A stretch of 64,000 bases of DNA from Nostoc desertorum CM1-VF14. GTDB taxonomy: Bacteria; Cyanobacteriota; Cyanobacteriia; Cyanobacteriales; Nostocaceae. The notes beneath the pieces were generated by a model. That model was not told where the DNA came from, did no database searches, and saw nothing but the letters and a program-made list of their open reading frames with translations. Position numbers and translations under genes: made by a program. The DNA lies in NCBI GenBank assembly GCA_019359245.1, contig JAHHHR010000019.1, forward strand, positions 1 through 64,000, written 5' to 3'. The stretch's first letter is position 1; every line of letters begins with the position of its first letter. Positions 34,038 to 42,865 of the stretch are shown here, piece by piece.

Positions 34038-34169
34038 GGTTGCAAAATTTAATTTCTTTACATTTCTTTACTTTTATAGTCTATCGTTACAGACAAGGTT
34101 GGGTGTGGGGAAGTTGATGTAGTATTTTCAAAGTGCGATCGCCATCATTTGACCGCAACTCTTGTTGTC

Positions 34170-34198
34170 CGTAGGCGTAGCCTGTCGTAGACATCGCG
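34170..34198. repeat. Dispersed 28-29 bp repeat, copy 2
   Basis: Starts CGTAGGCGTAGCCTGTCG and ends TAGACATCGC. Nearly identical to the copies at 13613 and 34670. Confidence 0.7.
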
Positions 34199-34251
34199 GC
34201 TTGCATAAAGATTTACAAATTACGCCTGACAATATATCTATTTTCACAATT

Positions 34252-34276
34252 AAGGGAGGCTAATAACCTCCCTTTT
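34252..34276. terminator. 8-bp terminator-like hairpin
   Basis: AAGGGAGG-CTAATAA-CCTCCCTT followed on the + strand by TTAT. It lies 33 bases after the stop of the - strand gene at 34309-34533, which it probably terminates. The T-run is weak on that strand, so confidence is moderate. Confidence 0.6.
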
Positions 34277-34308
34277 ATAATAGTTAAGTTGAGTGTATTT
34301 ACTTGTAT

Positions 34309-34533
34309 TTAAGAATTAGATGATTTATCCTGCTTGGGTTTTTTGATTAATTCCATGTAGACATTAATCTCACTAATTTCTACATCATGCTCAACTCTGG
34401 TTACTTTCCATTTCTCTTTTTTTAGGTAAACTTCCTCTCCTACCCTGGGAATAAATTGGAGATCGTAGAACTTCTTTAGAAAATCTTTTTGATTTTCTTC
34501 CCATAATATTACTTTGGCTGGTTCTTTACTCAT
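34309..34533 (-). CDS. Small soluble protein, unknown function
   Basis: A 74-residue charged protein (MSKEPAKVILWEENQKDFLK onward). It has an SH3-like beta pattern in RVGEEVYLKKEKWKVTRVEH, with alternating hydrophobic and charged residues, and a lysine-rich tail. An AAGG ribosome-binding-like sequence precedes the ATG, and a hairpin follows the stop, which supports a real gene. I do not recognise the family. Confidence 0.65.
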   Translation of the reverse strand: MSKEPAKVILWEENQKDFLKKFYDLQFIPRVGEEVYLKKEKWKVTRVEHDVEISEINVYMELIKKPKQDKSSNS

Positions 34534-34669
34534 TGCTTATACCTTTTTAATTACTAGATGAAGGTAAGTAGTTGGATGACATACATACGGCAAGTTTATC
34601 TTACTAATTCAATGCAATAGCGTAGTTAAAACCACATTTTCACATTGATTGATATATGCTACAGGATCT

Positions 34670-34698
34670 CGAAGGCGTAGCCCGTCGTAGACATCGCG
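34670..34698. repeat. Dispersed 28-29 bp repeat, copy 3
   Basis: Starts CGAAGGCGTAGCCCGTCG and ends TAGACATCGC. It directly abuts a TPR remnant, as if it had inserted into that former gene. Confidence 0.7.
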
Positions 34699-34770
34699 GA
34701 TTACGACCAAGCCATAAAGATTAATCCTAACTTGGCTGAAGCTTATGCTAATCGAGGTGTTGGTATAAAT
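34699..34770 (+). pseudogene. TPR-repeat gene fragment
   Basis: The bases read DYDQAIKINPNLAEAYANRG, a near-perfect tetratricopeptide repeat unit. The frame is open onward to about 34840 only through unrelated repeat sequence. It is a relic of a TPR gene cut by the dispersed repeat at 34670-34698. Confidence 0.6.
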
Positions 34771-34911
34771 ATTTGCCAAATAAGTGCGATGCCTGTGGCG
34801 GACGAAGCCATCACAACTTCAACTTTTCGTTCGTTGATTTAGAGCGGGTAGGGTTTATCTTTGTTTAAAGAGAGAGAGATTAAATCCTATAAACTATACG
34901 AAAAAGTAGCT

Positions 34912-36345
34912 ATGGCAAGCGGTGAAGTATTTGATAACAAAACAAAATCCCTATCTGTGCCAAGGGTAAACCTGCTAACCATGTTCCGGCTGGGTTTATT
35001 TCAAATGGGGTTGAGCATGATGTCCATTTTGACTCTGGGCGTACTCAACAGAGTTATGATTCAAGAAATAGCAATTCCGGCAACGCTGGTATCAGTAGTT
35101 CTAGCACTGCCTTTATTTGTTGCTCCTTCGCGTGTCTGGTTCGGACAGATTTCCGATGCCAAGCCGTTATGGGGATACCACCGCACAGCTTATGTTTGGG
35201 TGGGGGCGGCAATATTTGCGATCGCAGCATTTTTAGCTGTACAAGTGATGTGGCAGATGAATGTTGCTGGAAATAGTGCAGGTACTTGGGTATGGACAAC
35301 CCAAACAATCGGCTGGACAGCACTTTTAGCTTTAGTTTTCGCTATATACGGTCTAGGAATTTGTGCTAGTGGTACTGCCTTTGCTGCTTTGTTAGTGGAT
35401 ATATCTGAAGAAGATAACCGTTCCAAAGTAGTTGGTGTGGTTTGGTCGATGCTAATGGTGGGGATTATTGTTGGGGCGATTATTAGTGCCAGCTTGCTAA
35501 GACAGTTAACGCCAGAAGCAACCGTGGAAACCTTGCAGCCAGCAATCAACAGATTGTTTACTATTGTCCCAGCAATTGTATTTGGTTTAGCGATCGCAGC
35601 CACATTCGGCGTAGAAAAAAAGTACTCCCAATACTTAACCCGTTCTACACTAGTAAACCGGGAAGATAGCATTACTCTTGGCAATGCTTGGAAAATCTTG
35701 ACAGCTAGCCCCCAAACAGGTATATTTTTCACCTTTTTATTGGTGATGACCATCAGTTTGTTTATGCAAGACCCAATTTTGGAACCTTACGCGGGTCAAG
35801 TCTTTAAAATGCCCCTAGCGGAAAGTACCAAATTAAATATTTTTTATGGAACGGGCCTACTGATTGCCTACGGCGTTACGGGCTTTTTTATAGTGCCACG
35901 ATTAGGTAAGCGCAGAACTGCACGTCTAGGCTGTATGTTGGTAGCATTCTGTGCAATATTGCTCGGTATATCAGGATTCACAGCTAATGCAGCAGTTCTC
36001 AAACTAGGTTTGTTCTTTTTCGGTTTAGCCGCAGGTTTCTTAACTACAGCAGCAATTAGCTTGATGTTGGATCTTACCGCAGCAGAAGCCGCAGGTACGT
36101 TTATTGGGGCATGGGGATTAGCGCAGTCTCTTTCTAGAGGTGTGGCAGTGGTAATCGGAGGTACAGTTTTCGATATTGGACGCAAGCTGCTACCTAGCTT
36201 AGAGTTAGCTTATGGATTGGTATTCGTTTTAGAAGCAGTGGGAATGGTGGTGTCAATTTGGTTTCTGAATCGGGTGAACATCACAGAATTTCAAACAAGT
36301 ACAAAGCAAGCGATCGCTTCGGTTTTAGAAAGCGATTTGGATTAA
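34912..36345 (+). CDS. BCD (PucC-like) family MFS transporter
   Basis: A 477-residue, 12-TM member of the bacteriochlorophyll-delivery (BCD/PucC/LhaA) branch of the MFS. Purple-bacterial relatives help assemble light-harvesting complexes, and cyanobacterial ones are thought to handle chlorophyll. Family blocks: LSVPRVNLLTMFRLGLFQMG, LPLFVAPSRVWFGQISDAKP, GYHRTAYVWVGAAIF, ALLVDISEEDNRSKVVGVVW and LMLDLTAAEAAGTFIGAWGL. A TTG at 34861 would add 17 residues. I prefer the ATG at 34912 (MASGEVFDNKTK) because the conserved region starts soon after. Confidence 0.88.
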   Translation: MASGEVFDNKTKSLSVPRVNLLTMFRLGLFQMGLSMMSILTLGVLNRVMIQEIAIPATLVSVVLALPLFVAPSRVWFGQISDAKPLWGYHRTAYVWVGAAIFAIAAFLAVQVMWQMNVAGNSAGTWVWTTQTIGWTALLALVFAIYGLGICASGTAFAALLVDISEEDNRSKVVGVVWSMLMVGIIVGAIISASLLRQLTPEATVETLQPAINRLFTIVPAIVFGLAIAATFGVEKKYSQYLTRSTLVNREDSITLGNAWKILTASPQTGIFFTFLLVMTISLFMQDPILEPYAGQVFKMPLAESTKLNIFYGTGLLIAYGVTGFFIVPRLGKRRTARLGCMLVAFCAILLGISGFTANAAVLKLGLFFFGLAAGFLTTAAISLMLDLTAAEAAGTFIGAWGLAQSLSRGVAVVIGGTVFDIGRKLLPSLELAYGLVFVLEAVGMVVSIWFLNRVNITEFQTSTKQAIASVLESDLD

Positions 36346-36351
36346 ACTGTA

Positions 36352-36425
36352 TAGGGCATGAGGCATTGGGCATTGGGCATGGGACAAATGACCAATGACC
36401 AATGACAAATGACAAATGACTATTA
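36352..36425. repeat. Heptamer arrays GGGCATT and GACAAAT
   Basis: GGGCATGAGGCATTGGGCAT is followed by several GACCAAT/GACAAAT units, ending just before the inositol-phosphatase ATG at 36430. Confidence 0.7.
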
Positions 36426-36429
36426 ACCA

Positions 36430-37236
36430 ATGAATGATTTTTGGACAACAATTCTAGATTTTGCCCAAACTACCACTACCAGAGTGGGCAAGCAGCTAAT
36501 GCAAGATTTTGGGAGAGTACAGGCTTCCCAAAAAGCTGATGGAAGTTTGGTGACGCAAGCAGATAAATGGGCAGATCAGGAAATTCGGGATGCGATCGCT
36601 TCTAATTTCTCTGGTTACGGCATTTTGAGCGAAGAGAGCGATCAGTCATTTCCCGGTACTGAGTGGTGCTGGGTAATTGACCCTCTAGATGGTACAACCA
36701 ACTTCACACGCGGCATTCCCATCTGGACAATATCTCTGGGTTTACTGTATCGAGGTACACCGATTTTTGGTTATATTTACGCACCAACCTTGAATCAAGC
36801 TTTTCATGGTTTTTGGGCAGGTTCATCTGGTTTAGCAACACCAACAGGAGCATTTCTTAACCACCACCCCATCCACACTAGTATTGATAGTCCCAGCAAT
36901 AATCACTTTTTTAACCTCTGTTCTCGTAGCACCGCAGCTATCAAAAACGGCTTTCCTTGCAAAATTAGGATGTTGGGTGTTGCTAGCTATAACTTTCTGA
37001 CAGTTGCCACTGGAGCTACTCTAGGTGGTATTGAAGCAACACCAAAAGTTTGGGACTTAGCGGGAGCTTGGGTAATTGTCCAAGCTGCTGGCGGTGTCTG
37101 GTCATCACTTAAGTCAGAGCCGTTTCCGTTGTCACCAGAAGAAGATTATAGCGATCGCTCTTTTCCTACCCTTGTGGTTAGTCGCCCCGAATTAGTTTCG
37201 GTATTTACACCTTTTTTAGATGGCGTAAAAATTTAG
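36430..37236 (+). CDS. Inositol monophosphatase family protein
   Basis: A 268-residue Mg-dependent phosphatase of the IMPase/FIG superfamily. Metal-binding blocks are ILSEESD (Glu), WVIDPLDGTTNFTRGIPIW (the DPLDGTTNF signature, residues about 83-91) and KVWDLAGAWVIVQAAGG (the WDxAG motif). Substrates in this family include inositol phosphates, PAP/PAPS and histidinol phosphate, and the sequence alone does not decide between them. The start ATG overlaps the end of a heptamer array. Confidence 0.9.
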   Translation: MNDFWTTILDFAQTTTTRVGKQLMQDFGRVQASQKADGSLVTQADKWADQEIRDAIASNFSGYGILSEESDQSFPGTEWCWVIDPLDGTTNFTRGIPIWTISLGLLYRGTPIFGYIYAPTLNQAFHGFWAGSSGLATPTGAFLNHHPIHTSIDSPSNNHFFNLCSRSTAAIKNGFPCKIRMLGVASYNFLTVATGATLGGIEATPKVWDLAGAWVIVQAAGGVWSSLKSEPFPLSPEEDYSDRSFPTLVVSRPELVSVFTPFLDGVKI

Positions 37237-37456
37237 CTAATCCGCCACTCTGTTAATTGGAAACAGCGATTTTATTAAACAGGCTACTAGGCGGCGACAT
37301 CCCCGACATTAAACTTAATAAAACCCTAGTTAAACAAAGAATTGAGTATAAATAAAGCTGGTGATAATCCTGATTTAAATGCAAAATCAGTGTAGTTACT
37401 AATTTAAGCAGTATTGTAGCTTCGGTTACACTGATTAACTTGGTACAAGTAATTTT

Positions 37457-38026
37457 ATGTTGTCTAATCTAGATTTAATTCGAGAGTTTGTGCAAAACTC
37501 TATTCATAAACAAGACGTTTTGTTGTCAAATCCTGCTTTGACAGCGCAAACAGTGTATAAAACAAACCAACTGACAGCGAAATCTGAAGGCGTGATAGCC
37601 ATCGTTCAACTATCTACCACAGTACCTGAATTTTCGGTTTCTCCAAAATCATCTCAGTGGGAATTGATAAATCAGGCATTAGCAGAATATAGTTATCTCC
37701 TTAAAGGAGAAGTAGATAGTCGGGGTTTCTATCAGTATCAATACTGTGAAGTTCCCAAGGGCTATGAGATGCACTGCACTAGGTCTGTAATTTTATGGCG
37801 AGCTTGGTGGAAATATCGCAAGTATGCCTCAAGCCTAGGGATTCCGTTAGAACTTCTGATTAGAAAACGAAGTTCATGGTATCCAATTAGAGATTTAATT
37901 ATTAGCGACGGACTTCTCTATATCAAAACTTTAGGAAGTGAGATAGCACTTGACTCAGATGACCTAGTTACTTGGTTAAGTAAGGTTGATATCAAAATTA
38001 AAGAAATAACCACTACAGAAACATAG
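37457..38026 (+). CDS. Conserved-looking protein of unknown function
   Basis: A 189-residue soluble protein without a recognised domain. Notable features are a tryptophan- and basic-rich centre (RSVILWRAWWKYRKYASS, about residues 109-126) and IRKRSSWYPIRDLIISDGLL. The C-terminal part (DDLVTWLSKVDIKIKEITTT) is amphipathic. No signal peptide or membrane helix is seen. Codon use is like its neighbours and the frame is clean, so it is probably real. It lies between the inositol phosphatase and the alcohol dehydrogenase on the same strand. Confidence 0.7.
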   Translation: MLSNLDLIREFVQNSIHKQDVLLSNPALTAQTVYKTNQLTAKSEGVIAIVQLSTTVPEFSVSPKSSQWELINQALAEYSYLLKGEVDSRGFYQYQYCEVPKGYEMHCTRSVILWRAWWKYRKYASSLGIPLELLIRKRSSWYPIRDLIISDGLLYIKTLGSEIALDSDDLVTWLSKVDIKIKEITTTET

Positions 38027-38131
38027 GCGTTCCTATGGGCTACATCTATAGCCCCACAGAGCCGATTGCTTATTTTACAAAATTTTTTGAAAGTGGTATG
38101 ACAAAATATTAAGCAAATTACGTAAAGAAAA

Positions 38132-39088
38132 ATGAAAGGACTCTGGCTCGAAAACAACCAGTTGCACTTACGCACGGATATTCCCATTCCTGAACCACCA
38201 CCAGGAGAAGCCTTGATACGTGTCTTACGTGCGGGTATCTGTAACACTGACTTGGAACTTCTCAAAGGCTATTATCCCTACACTGGTATTTTGGGGCATG
38301 AATTTGTCGGCGTGGTTGAAAAAGGGCCAGAACATTTAATAAACCAACGCGTAGTTGGAGAAATCAATGCTGTATGTGGGCATTGTCGATTTTGTCGCAG
38401 AGGGCAACAAACTCACTGCGAAAATCGCACAGTGTTAGGTATTGTTAACCGTAATGGAGCCTTTGGTGAATATCTCTGTTTGCCAGTGGAAAATTTACAT
38501 TTAGTACCTGATAATGTGCCAACAGAAGTAGCAACATTTACCGAACCTATAGCGGCAGCTTTGGAAATTCAGCAACAAGTACCATTGCATCCAGATGATC
38601 GGGTGTTGGTGGTTGGAGATGGCAAACTAGGGCAGTTAGTAGCTCAGACATTAGCCCTAACTGGCTGTGAACTCTTAGCTGTAGGGCGACATCGAGACAA
38701 ATTGGCTAACTTAGAGGCACGGGGGATTAAAACTGGTTTAGCTAATGCTGTAAAAGATGGATATTTTGATATCTCAGTAGAATGTACTGGCAACCCAGAA
38801 GGATTTGCGATCGCCCGCCGCGCCCTACGTCCCCGTGGTACCTTAGTGCTTAAAAGTACTTATGCTGGTAACCTCAGTCTCGATGCTTCCTCGTTAGTAG
38901 TGGATGAAATCACCCTCATTGGCTCCCGTTGCGGCCCCTTTGCTCCAGCACTCCAGTTGCTAGCCACAGAACAAGTTGATGTGCAACCTCTCATTCAAGG
39001 TTCCTATCCCCTCATTGAAGGACTTGCAGCTTTTGAACACGCTCAGAGTCGAGGTGTTTTAAAAATATTGCTGGATATTAGTAAATAG
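38132..39088 (+). CDS. Zinc-dependent alcohol dehydrogenase (MDR family)
   Basis: A 318-residue medium-chain dehydrogenase. The catalytic zinc site is suggested by RAGICNTDLELLKGYYP (Cys) and ILGHEFVGVVE (GHE). A structural-zinc loop with four cysteines is present (CGHCRFCRRGQQTHC, about residues 79-93). The Rossmann motif reads VLVVGDGKLGQLVAQ rather than GxGxxG, which is common in this branch. The overall length is a little short for MDR (typically 340-350), but the domains are complete. The substrate is not predictable. Confidence 0.9.
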   Translation: MKGLWLENNQLHLRTDIPIPEPPPGEALIRVLRAGICNTDLELLKGYYPYTGILGHEFVGVVEKGPEHLINQRVVGEINAVCGHCRFCRRGQQTHCENRTVLGIVNRNGAFGEYLCLPVENLHLVPDNVPTEVATFTEPIAAALEIQQQVPLHPDDRVLVVGDGKLGQLVAQTLALTGCELLAVGRHRDKLANLEARGIKTGLANAVKDGYFDISVECTGNPEGFAIARRALRPRGTLVLKSTYAGNLSLDASSLVVDEITLIGSRCGPFAPALQLLATEQVDVQPLIQGSYPLIEGLAAFEHAQSRGVLKILLDISK

Positions 39089-39180
39089 TTATTGGGCATT
39101 GGGCATAGTGATTCTTCTCTATTCCCTAGCTCTCCCTGCTACCCATCCCCTACTCCCCATTCCCTACTCCCTACTCCCTA
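39088..39180. repeat. Foldback heptamer array (GGGCATT / CTACTCCC)
   Basis: ATTGGGCATTGGGCATAG is followed by CCCCTACTCCCCATTCCC and CTACTCCCTACTCCC. It lies between convergent genes. Confidence 0.7.
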
Positions 39181-39181
39181 A

Positions 39182-39469
39182 CTAATACAAATAAGGATTA
39201 GTCTTCGGTTGATAGTCAAGACAATGGATCGCTTCTTCTGTATTTGCAATAGATGGGCGTACAGTACATTTAAGACGGTAATTGTCGGTAAAAAATTGGC
39301 AACCAGTACAGGGTATTTGATGCATTTGTTTGGCTGTAGTAACACTATCTCGCGCCGTCGTCCAGAGACTCAAAACAACGAGAATAGTTACAGTCCAAGC
39401 AGTGATAAAGCAAATAGGGATTAAAAAAGGTTGAATCCCATGAATAAGGAAAGATATTATTTCTAACAC
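39182..39469 (-). CDS. Small membrane protein with a cysteine-rich tail, unknown function
   Basis: A 95-residue protein with one or two N-terminal hydrophobic helices (FLIHGIQPFLIPICFITAWT and VTILVVLSLW, residues 7-36). A soluble tail follows with HQIPCTGCQFFTDNYRLKC and IHCLDYQ, so four Cys after the membrane segment may bind metal or form disulfides. The start is GTG. It is 81 bases from the chlG stop on the same strand. The family is unnamed, but the pattern looks conserved in cyanobacteria from memory. Confidence 0.7.
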   Translation of the reverse strand: MLEIISFLIHGIQPFLIPICFITAWTVTILVVLSLWTTARDSVTTAKQMHQIPCTGCQFFTDNYRLKCTVRPSIANTEEAIHCLDYQPKTNPYLY

Positions 39470-39550
39470 GGCATTTGCTGATACAAATTAGTAGTTAAAA
39501 GTATATTAACTCTTAACTCCTAACTCGTAACTTCTCACTATAGAAGTATA

Positions 39551-40597
39551 TTAAACGCCAGCATGACCCAGCGCTAAACCAGTGACAAGCATCCCTAGAA
39601 CAAGGAATGGTTGGGCGCTGGCTTGGTACTTAACATCATTCTTCACGGGGTCACGCAGGAAATACATATCCTGCAAGGTGATTTGCGGAATGATTAAGAG
39701 TATTAGTATTGTTGCATACAAATTCTCATGGATACTGACGAGATAAGCTGCGATCAATCCTTGAAATACATCAATCGTTACTACACAAATCCATGCCGCA
39801 GTGGTGATGCCAAACATTACGGGTAGTGACTGTAATCCTAGCTGGCGATCGCCTTCTACACTCTTAAAATCATTGACAATGGCAATGCCCAACCCAGACA
39901 AGCTGTAGAACATTGTCAAAATCACAATTGTGGAATTGAGATCACCAAACAAAGCGTGTCCTGTAGACCAAGGTAGGGTGATATAGCTTGCACCCAAGGC
40001 ATAGCTACCTAGCCAGCCGTTTTGCTTGAGTTTCAGAGGAGGTGCAGAATAAATGTAGGCGATGAAAGAACCGATGATCGCGATCGCTGTAATTGTCGGG
40101 AATTCATGACCAGACCACACGTCAAGCCCAAATGCCAAAGCAATACCAGCAATTAGTAATACCCAAATTTGAATAATTACTTGGGGTAGGGGAATTGCCC
40201 CAGAGGGAATCGGGCGATAGGGTTCATTGATAGCATCGATTTCGCGATCATAGTAATCATTGAGGATTTGGGTGTAACCTGTCATCAATGGCCCAGCCAG
40301 CAGCATACAGGTTGCTACCTTCAACACATTTTCCAGTGTCCAAGTATAGTTACCCGAAGAAGCCGCACCACAGATTACACCCCAAATTAGGGGAATCCAG
40401 GTAATCGGCTTCATTAACTGCAAGCGAATTTTCCAAATTGAAGTTTCCCCAGCAGCTGCACCTTTCATCCCCAGTAGCTGCCTAGTTTTGGCATTGCGAT
40501 CGGCAGATGCGTTCGCTTGCTCGTTGGGATTATTTGCCACTGAGTCTAATACCTCAGATGGGTTGGGGTCTGGGGTAATGGGATTTGATTCTGACAT
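39551..40597 (-). CDS. chlG: ChlG, chlorophyll synthase
   Basis: ChlG attaches the phytyl or geranylgeranyl chain to chlorophyllide in the thylakoid membrane, the last step of chlorophyll a synthesis. The 348-residue UbiA-type prenyltransferase has a polar N-terminal extension (about 70 residues). The first Asp-rich motif is NDYYDREIDAINEPYRPIPS and the second lies in NDFKSVEGDRQLGLQSLP, with the usual eight or nine membrane helices. Length is normal. The upstream spacer (40598-40681) is filled by heptamer repeats, and the ArsA-like gene precedes it on the same strand. Confidence 0.96.
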   Translation of the reverse strand: MSESNPITPDPNPSEVLDSVANNPNEQANASADRNAKTRQLLGMKGAAAGETSIWKIRLQLMKPITWIPLIWGVICGAASSGNYTWTLENVLKVATCMLLAGPLMTGYTQILNDYYDREIDAINEPYRPIPSGAIPLPQVIIQIWVLLIAGIALAFGLDVWSGHEFPTITAIAIIGSFIAYIYSAPPLKLKQNGWLGSYALGASYITLPWSTGHALFGDLNSTIVILTMFYSLSGLGIAIVNDFKSVEGDRQLGLQSLPVMFGITTAAWICVVTIDVFQGLIAAYLVSIHENLYATILILLIIPQITLQDMYFLRDPVKNDVKYQASAQPFLVLGMLVTGLALGHAGV

Positions 40598-40681
40598 AAG
40601 GCCTATTTTTTTTAAAGTGAGGAGTTAGAAGTTATGAATTATTGTTTATTCCTAACTCTTCACTCGTAACTCCTAACTAAC
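40598..40681. repeat. GAGTTAGGA-type foldback array upstream of chlG
   Basis: GTGAGGAGTTAGAAGTTATG is partly complementary to CTCGTAACTCCTAACT on the right side. It is an imperfect version of the 17-bp foldback at 21691-21740. Confidence 0.55.
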
Positions 40682-41782
40682 TTAAAACGAAATTATCAAA
40701 TAATTATTCTGAAACTTTGCTCCAGCAACAGGTCTGCCACTCAAAGCAGGGGGTAGGGAAATATTTCGTCGCTGATCTCCTGCTTCTACGGTGACTTCTG
40801 GCCCATATTGGGTAAGCTTGACTTGCTTTTTGTCAAATCCTGGCAAAAATAAGCGTACTTGACGATTGTGGATGTCTATTTCAATCGGTTTGGGAGCCTG
40901 TAGAGCTTGTGCTTCAAAGTTTGGTAAAGCGTCTATTAGTGGTTGCCAGTCACCTGTGGGCGAGTCGGGAACGACGCTCACAGGTAGGGGGATAAATTCC
41001 TCTGAGAGGTTGACATTTGTCTCAGGAGACACAAGCAGAACACCACCGACAGTTAAACCAATTTGTTGAGCACTACCCCACAAATAACGAGTATTTGCTA
41101 CCTCAATGGGATCTCCTGTGGTCACTAAGAAAGCAGCGAGACGTTTGGGATCAGTTAGAGCGGCTCTCCCCTTTTCTAATAAATTATTGACTTGGTTGGT
41201 GGGCCCTGCAAAGTTATCTGCTGTCCAGTTGACATTGAAAAAGCTGCTAATCAGCGGTTGAATCAAAGGCGATTCAGTAATCGTCTTCCCCAAATCGGAG
41301 TTGACAAACAATTGCCGAAATCGCCGGACATACCAACTGAGAGATTCTGGCAAACCCAACATTCGCAACGTTAAAGAGTCGCCTGTGCCATCGTATACGA
41401 TCGCGTCATATTTGCCACTGCCATCATATTCACGGATAGCATTTAGGGCTAGAGCGCTGTCCATCCCCGGCAATACTACCAGTTCTTGACCAAAAACGTC
41501 TTTGAAGATGGGCGTACGGAGGTATTGCGCCTCAAGTTTTTTCGCTTCGTCCCAGTTGCGTTCTAGCAGCACAGATGCTTGAAACTGGACTGCTTGCAAA
41601 TTGGGGGCGATTTCCTGAGGATCGGCAGAAATGGGGGTACCCAGCAGGGTTGGTAACGTTGGTTCTGGATGTCCTGCTAGGAGTACACGCTTGCCTTGAC
41701 TTGCCAATAATTTGGCGGCGGCGATCGCAATTTTGGTACGAGCGGTGCCGCCTTTGCCCAAAAATGTCAATATTAGAGCCAT
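40682..41782 (-). CDS. ArsA/Get3-like ATPase with an altered P-loop and Hsp20-like C terminus
   Basis: A 366-residue homologue of the ArsA/Get3 ATPases. In this clade an alpha-crystallin-like domain follows the ATPase (here about residues 298-366, DIHNRQVRLFLPGFDKKQVK onward). The P-loop, normally KGGxGKT, reads GKGGTARTKIAIAAAK (residues 9-24), so the invariant Gly-Lys of the GKT is Ala-Arg. The DNA (GGCACCGCTCGTACC) leaves no doubt about the residues. The rest of the fold is present (VLLAGHPEPTLPTLLG, YDAIVYDGTGDSLTLRMLGL, VGGVLLVSPETN). Cyanobacterial members may aid membrane or pigment-protein delivery, and its neighbour chlG hints at this, but it is inference. Confidence 0.88.
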   Translation of the reverse strand: MALILTFLGKGGTARTKIAIAAAKLLASQGKRVLLAGHPEPTLPTLLGTPISADPQEIAPNLQAVQFQASVLLERNWDEAKKLEAQYLRTPIFKDVFGQELVVLPGMDSALALNAIREYDGSGKYDAIVYDGTGDSLTLRMLGLPESLSWYVRRFRQLFVNSDLGKTITESPLIQPLISSFFNVNWTADNFAGPTNQVNNLLEKGRAALTDPKRLAAFLVTTGDPIEVANTRYLWGSAQQIGLTVGGVLLVSPETNVNLSEEFIPLPVSVVPDSPTGDWQPLIDALPNFEAQALQAPKPIEIDIHNRQVRLFLPGFDKKQVKLTQYGPEVTVEAGDQRRNISLPPALSGRPVAGAKFQNNYLIISF

Positions 41783-41902
41783 TACTTGATTCCTATTTTC
41801 ACCGCCGGTTTTTTCAACTCCAACTTAGCACTCAACAAAGATTCTCAGCCTGTACTTTAAGTTTCAGATTTGGAGAAAAACCCGGTTCTGAGTTCTTTAC
41901 AG

Positions 41903-42094
41903 TTACACAGGTTTGATTTCATCTTCAAAAAACCAAGTAGAAGTATTGTCGTCAAACATCACGACTACACCAATCCCACGCCCATCGGTGACTTTGTAGC
42001 CTTGGATGATACCCACTTGTCCTAGTTTTTTTACAACAGGGGCAGAGACGCGATCGCGTAAACGAAAGACTTTAACCTTTTGTCCGATTTCCAT
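41903..42094 (-). CDS. petP: PetP, small cytochrome b6f-associated protein (DUF2862)
   Basis: A 63-residue SH3-fold protein starting MEIGQKVKVFRLRDRVSAPV, with GQVGIIQGYKVTDGRGIGVV and FDDNTSTWFFEDEIKPV. This matches the DUF2862 family, whose Synechocystis member is PetP, a peripheral subunit of the cytochrome b6f complex linked to electron-transport regulation. Length and pattern fit well. The gene stands alone on the - strand upstream of the ArsA-like gene. Confidence 0.85.
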   Translation of the reverse strand: MEIGQKVKVFRLRDRVSAPVVKKLGQVGIIQGYKVTDGRGIGVVVMFDDNTSTWFFEDEIKPV

Positions 42095-42865
42095 GCCTGA
42101 TTACAATGCAATAAACCAAGTCTCAGTGTAGCGGAATCCGTGACTCTGCTCTCACAAATATCAGTGGAGATAAGAGATAAAATTCCAAACTCCTGACCCA
42201 ACAGCTTAAAATTAAATCAACAACCAAACAAGTGCAACGATGATGTTTGTCACAGCGCAACCACAGCGCAACAGCTAGAACAGCAGATGCCAGATGGAAC
42301 TCGGCTGTTAAGTCTAGAGTGCTTCGCTTATGCTTGGAAGAGATAGAAAGAACTCAGATTGGGTCTTTGGCAAGGTTATTATCAACAGACAACAGGTTTG
42401 TGGTTGCGTTGGTATAATGCAGCAGGTTGGGTACCGACGCCAAAAGAACAAGCAGAACAAGAGCGCCAACGCGCTGAACAAGAATATCAACGGGCAAAGC
42501 GATTGGCAGAGTAGTTGCGATCGCAAGGAATTGATCTAGATAGTTTGAGTTAGGTATATAGAGTGGCGCTCAGATCATTCAATGAGTAGATAATCCTAGA
42601 AAGCATTACAATTGACTTTTAATAATTTTTATGATACTCATAGCCTACTGTTTTGTGACAGAGAGTTCTAGGAACTAACTGAGAAATTAACTGGTCTTGC
42701 CGGAGTAGCATGTGCTTAAGAGGAGAAAAATGGTAAATACTAAGTTGTCTATTTAGTAATGCTTTTTAAAATAAAGTCTTTAATGGTAGGCTAGTGCGGC
42801 AAAGTACGCTCCAGTAGTTTAAAATTCGCAAATAACTTGCCTGTGGTGTGTGGTGGTTTTTAAGG
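42095..42865. other. Intergenic region with a Uma2 relic, upstream of the glycan locus
   Basis: Besides the Uma2 fragment at 42359-42553, no gene is seen. The region 42560-42865 should contain the promoter of the glycan operon, but no confident site is assigned. Its last HIP1 site (near 42517) is the last before a stretch of almost 9 kb without one. Confidence 0.5.
42359..42553 (+). pseudogene. Uma2-family C-terminal fragment with an in-frame stop
   Basis: Reads LGLWQGYYQQTTGLWLRWYN, then a charged helix with EQAEQERQRAEQEYQRAKRL, an in-frame TAG at 42512-42514, and LRSQGIDLDSLS before TAG 42551-42553. This is the usual Uma2/DUF820 C-terminal tail (strand LWLRWYN, then QERQRAE helix, then LRxxGIDxD). 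The 5' part is missing. It is the second Uma2 relic in the window. Confidence 0.7.

Larger units (their letters stand above)
34534..34911. other. Intergenic region with repeat and TPR fragment
   Basis: Contains dispersed repeat copy 3 (34670-34698), an abutting TPR-like coding fragment (34699-34770) and a further GC-rich repeat near 34788-34812 (GATGCCTGTGGCGGACGAAG). The promoter of the BCD-family transporter gene is presumably towards its right end. Confidence 0.55.
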
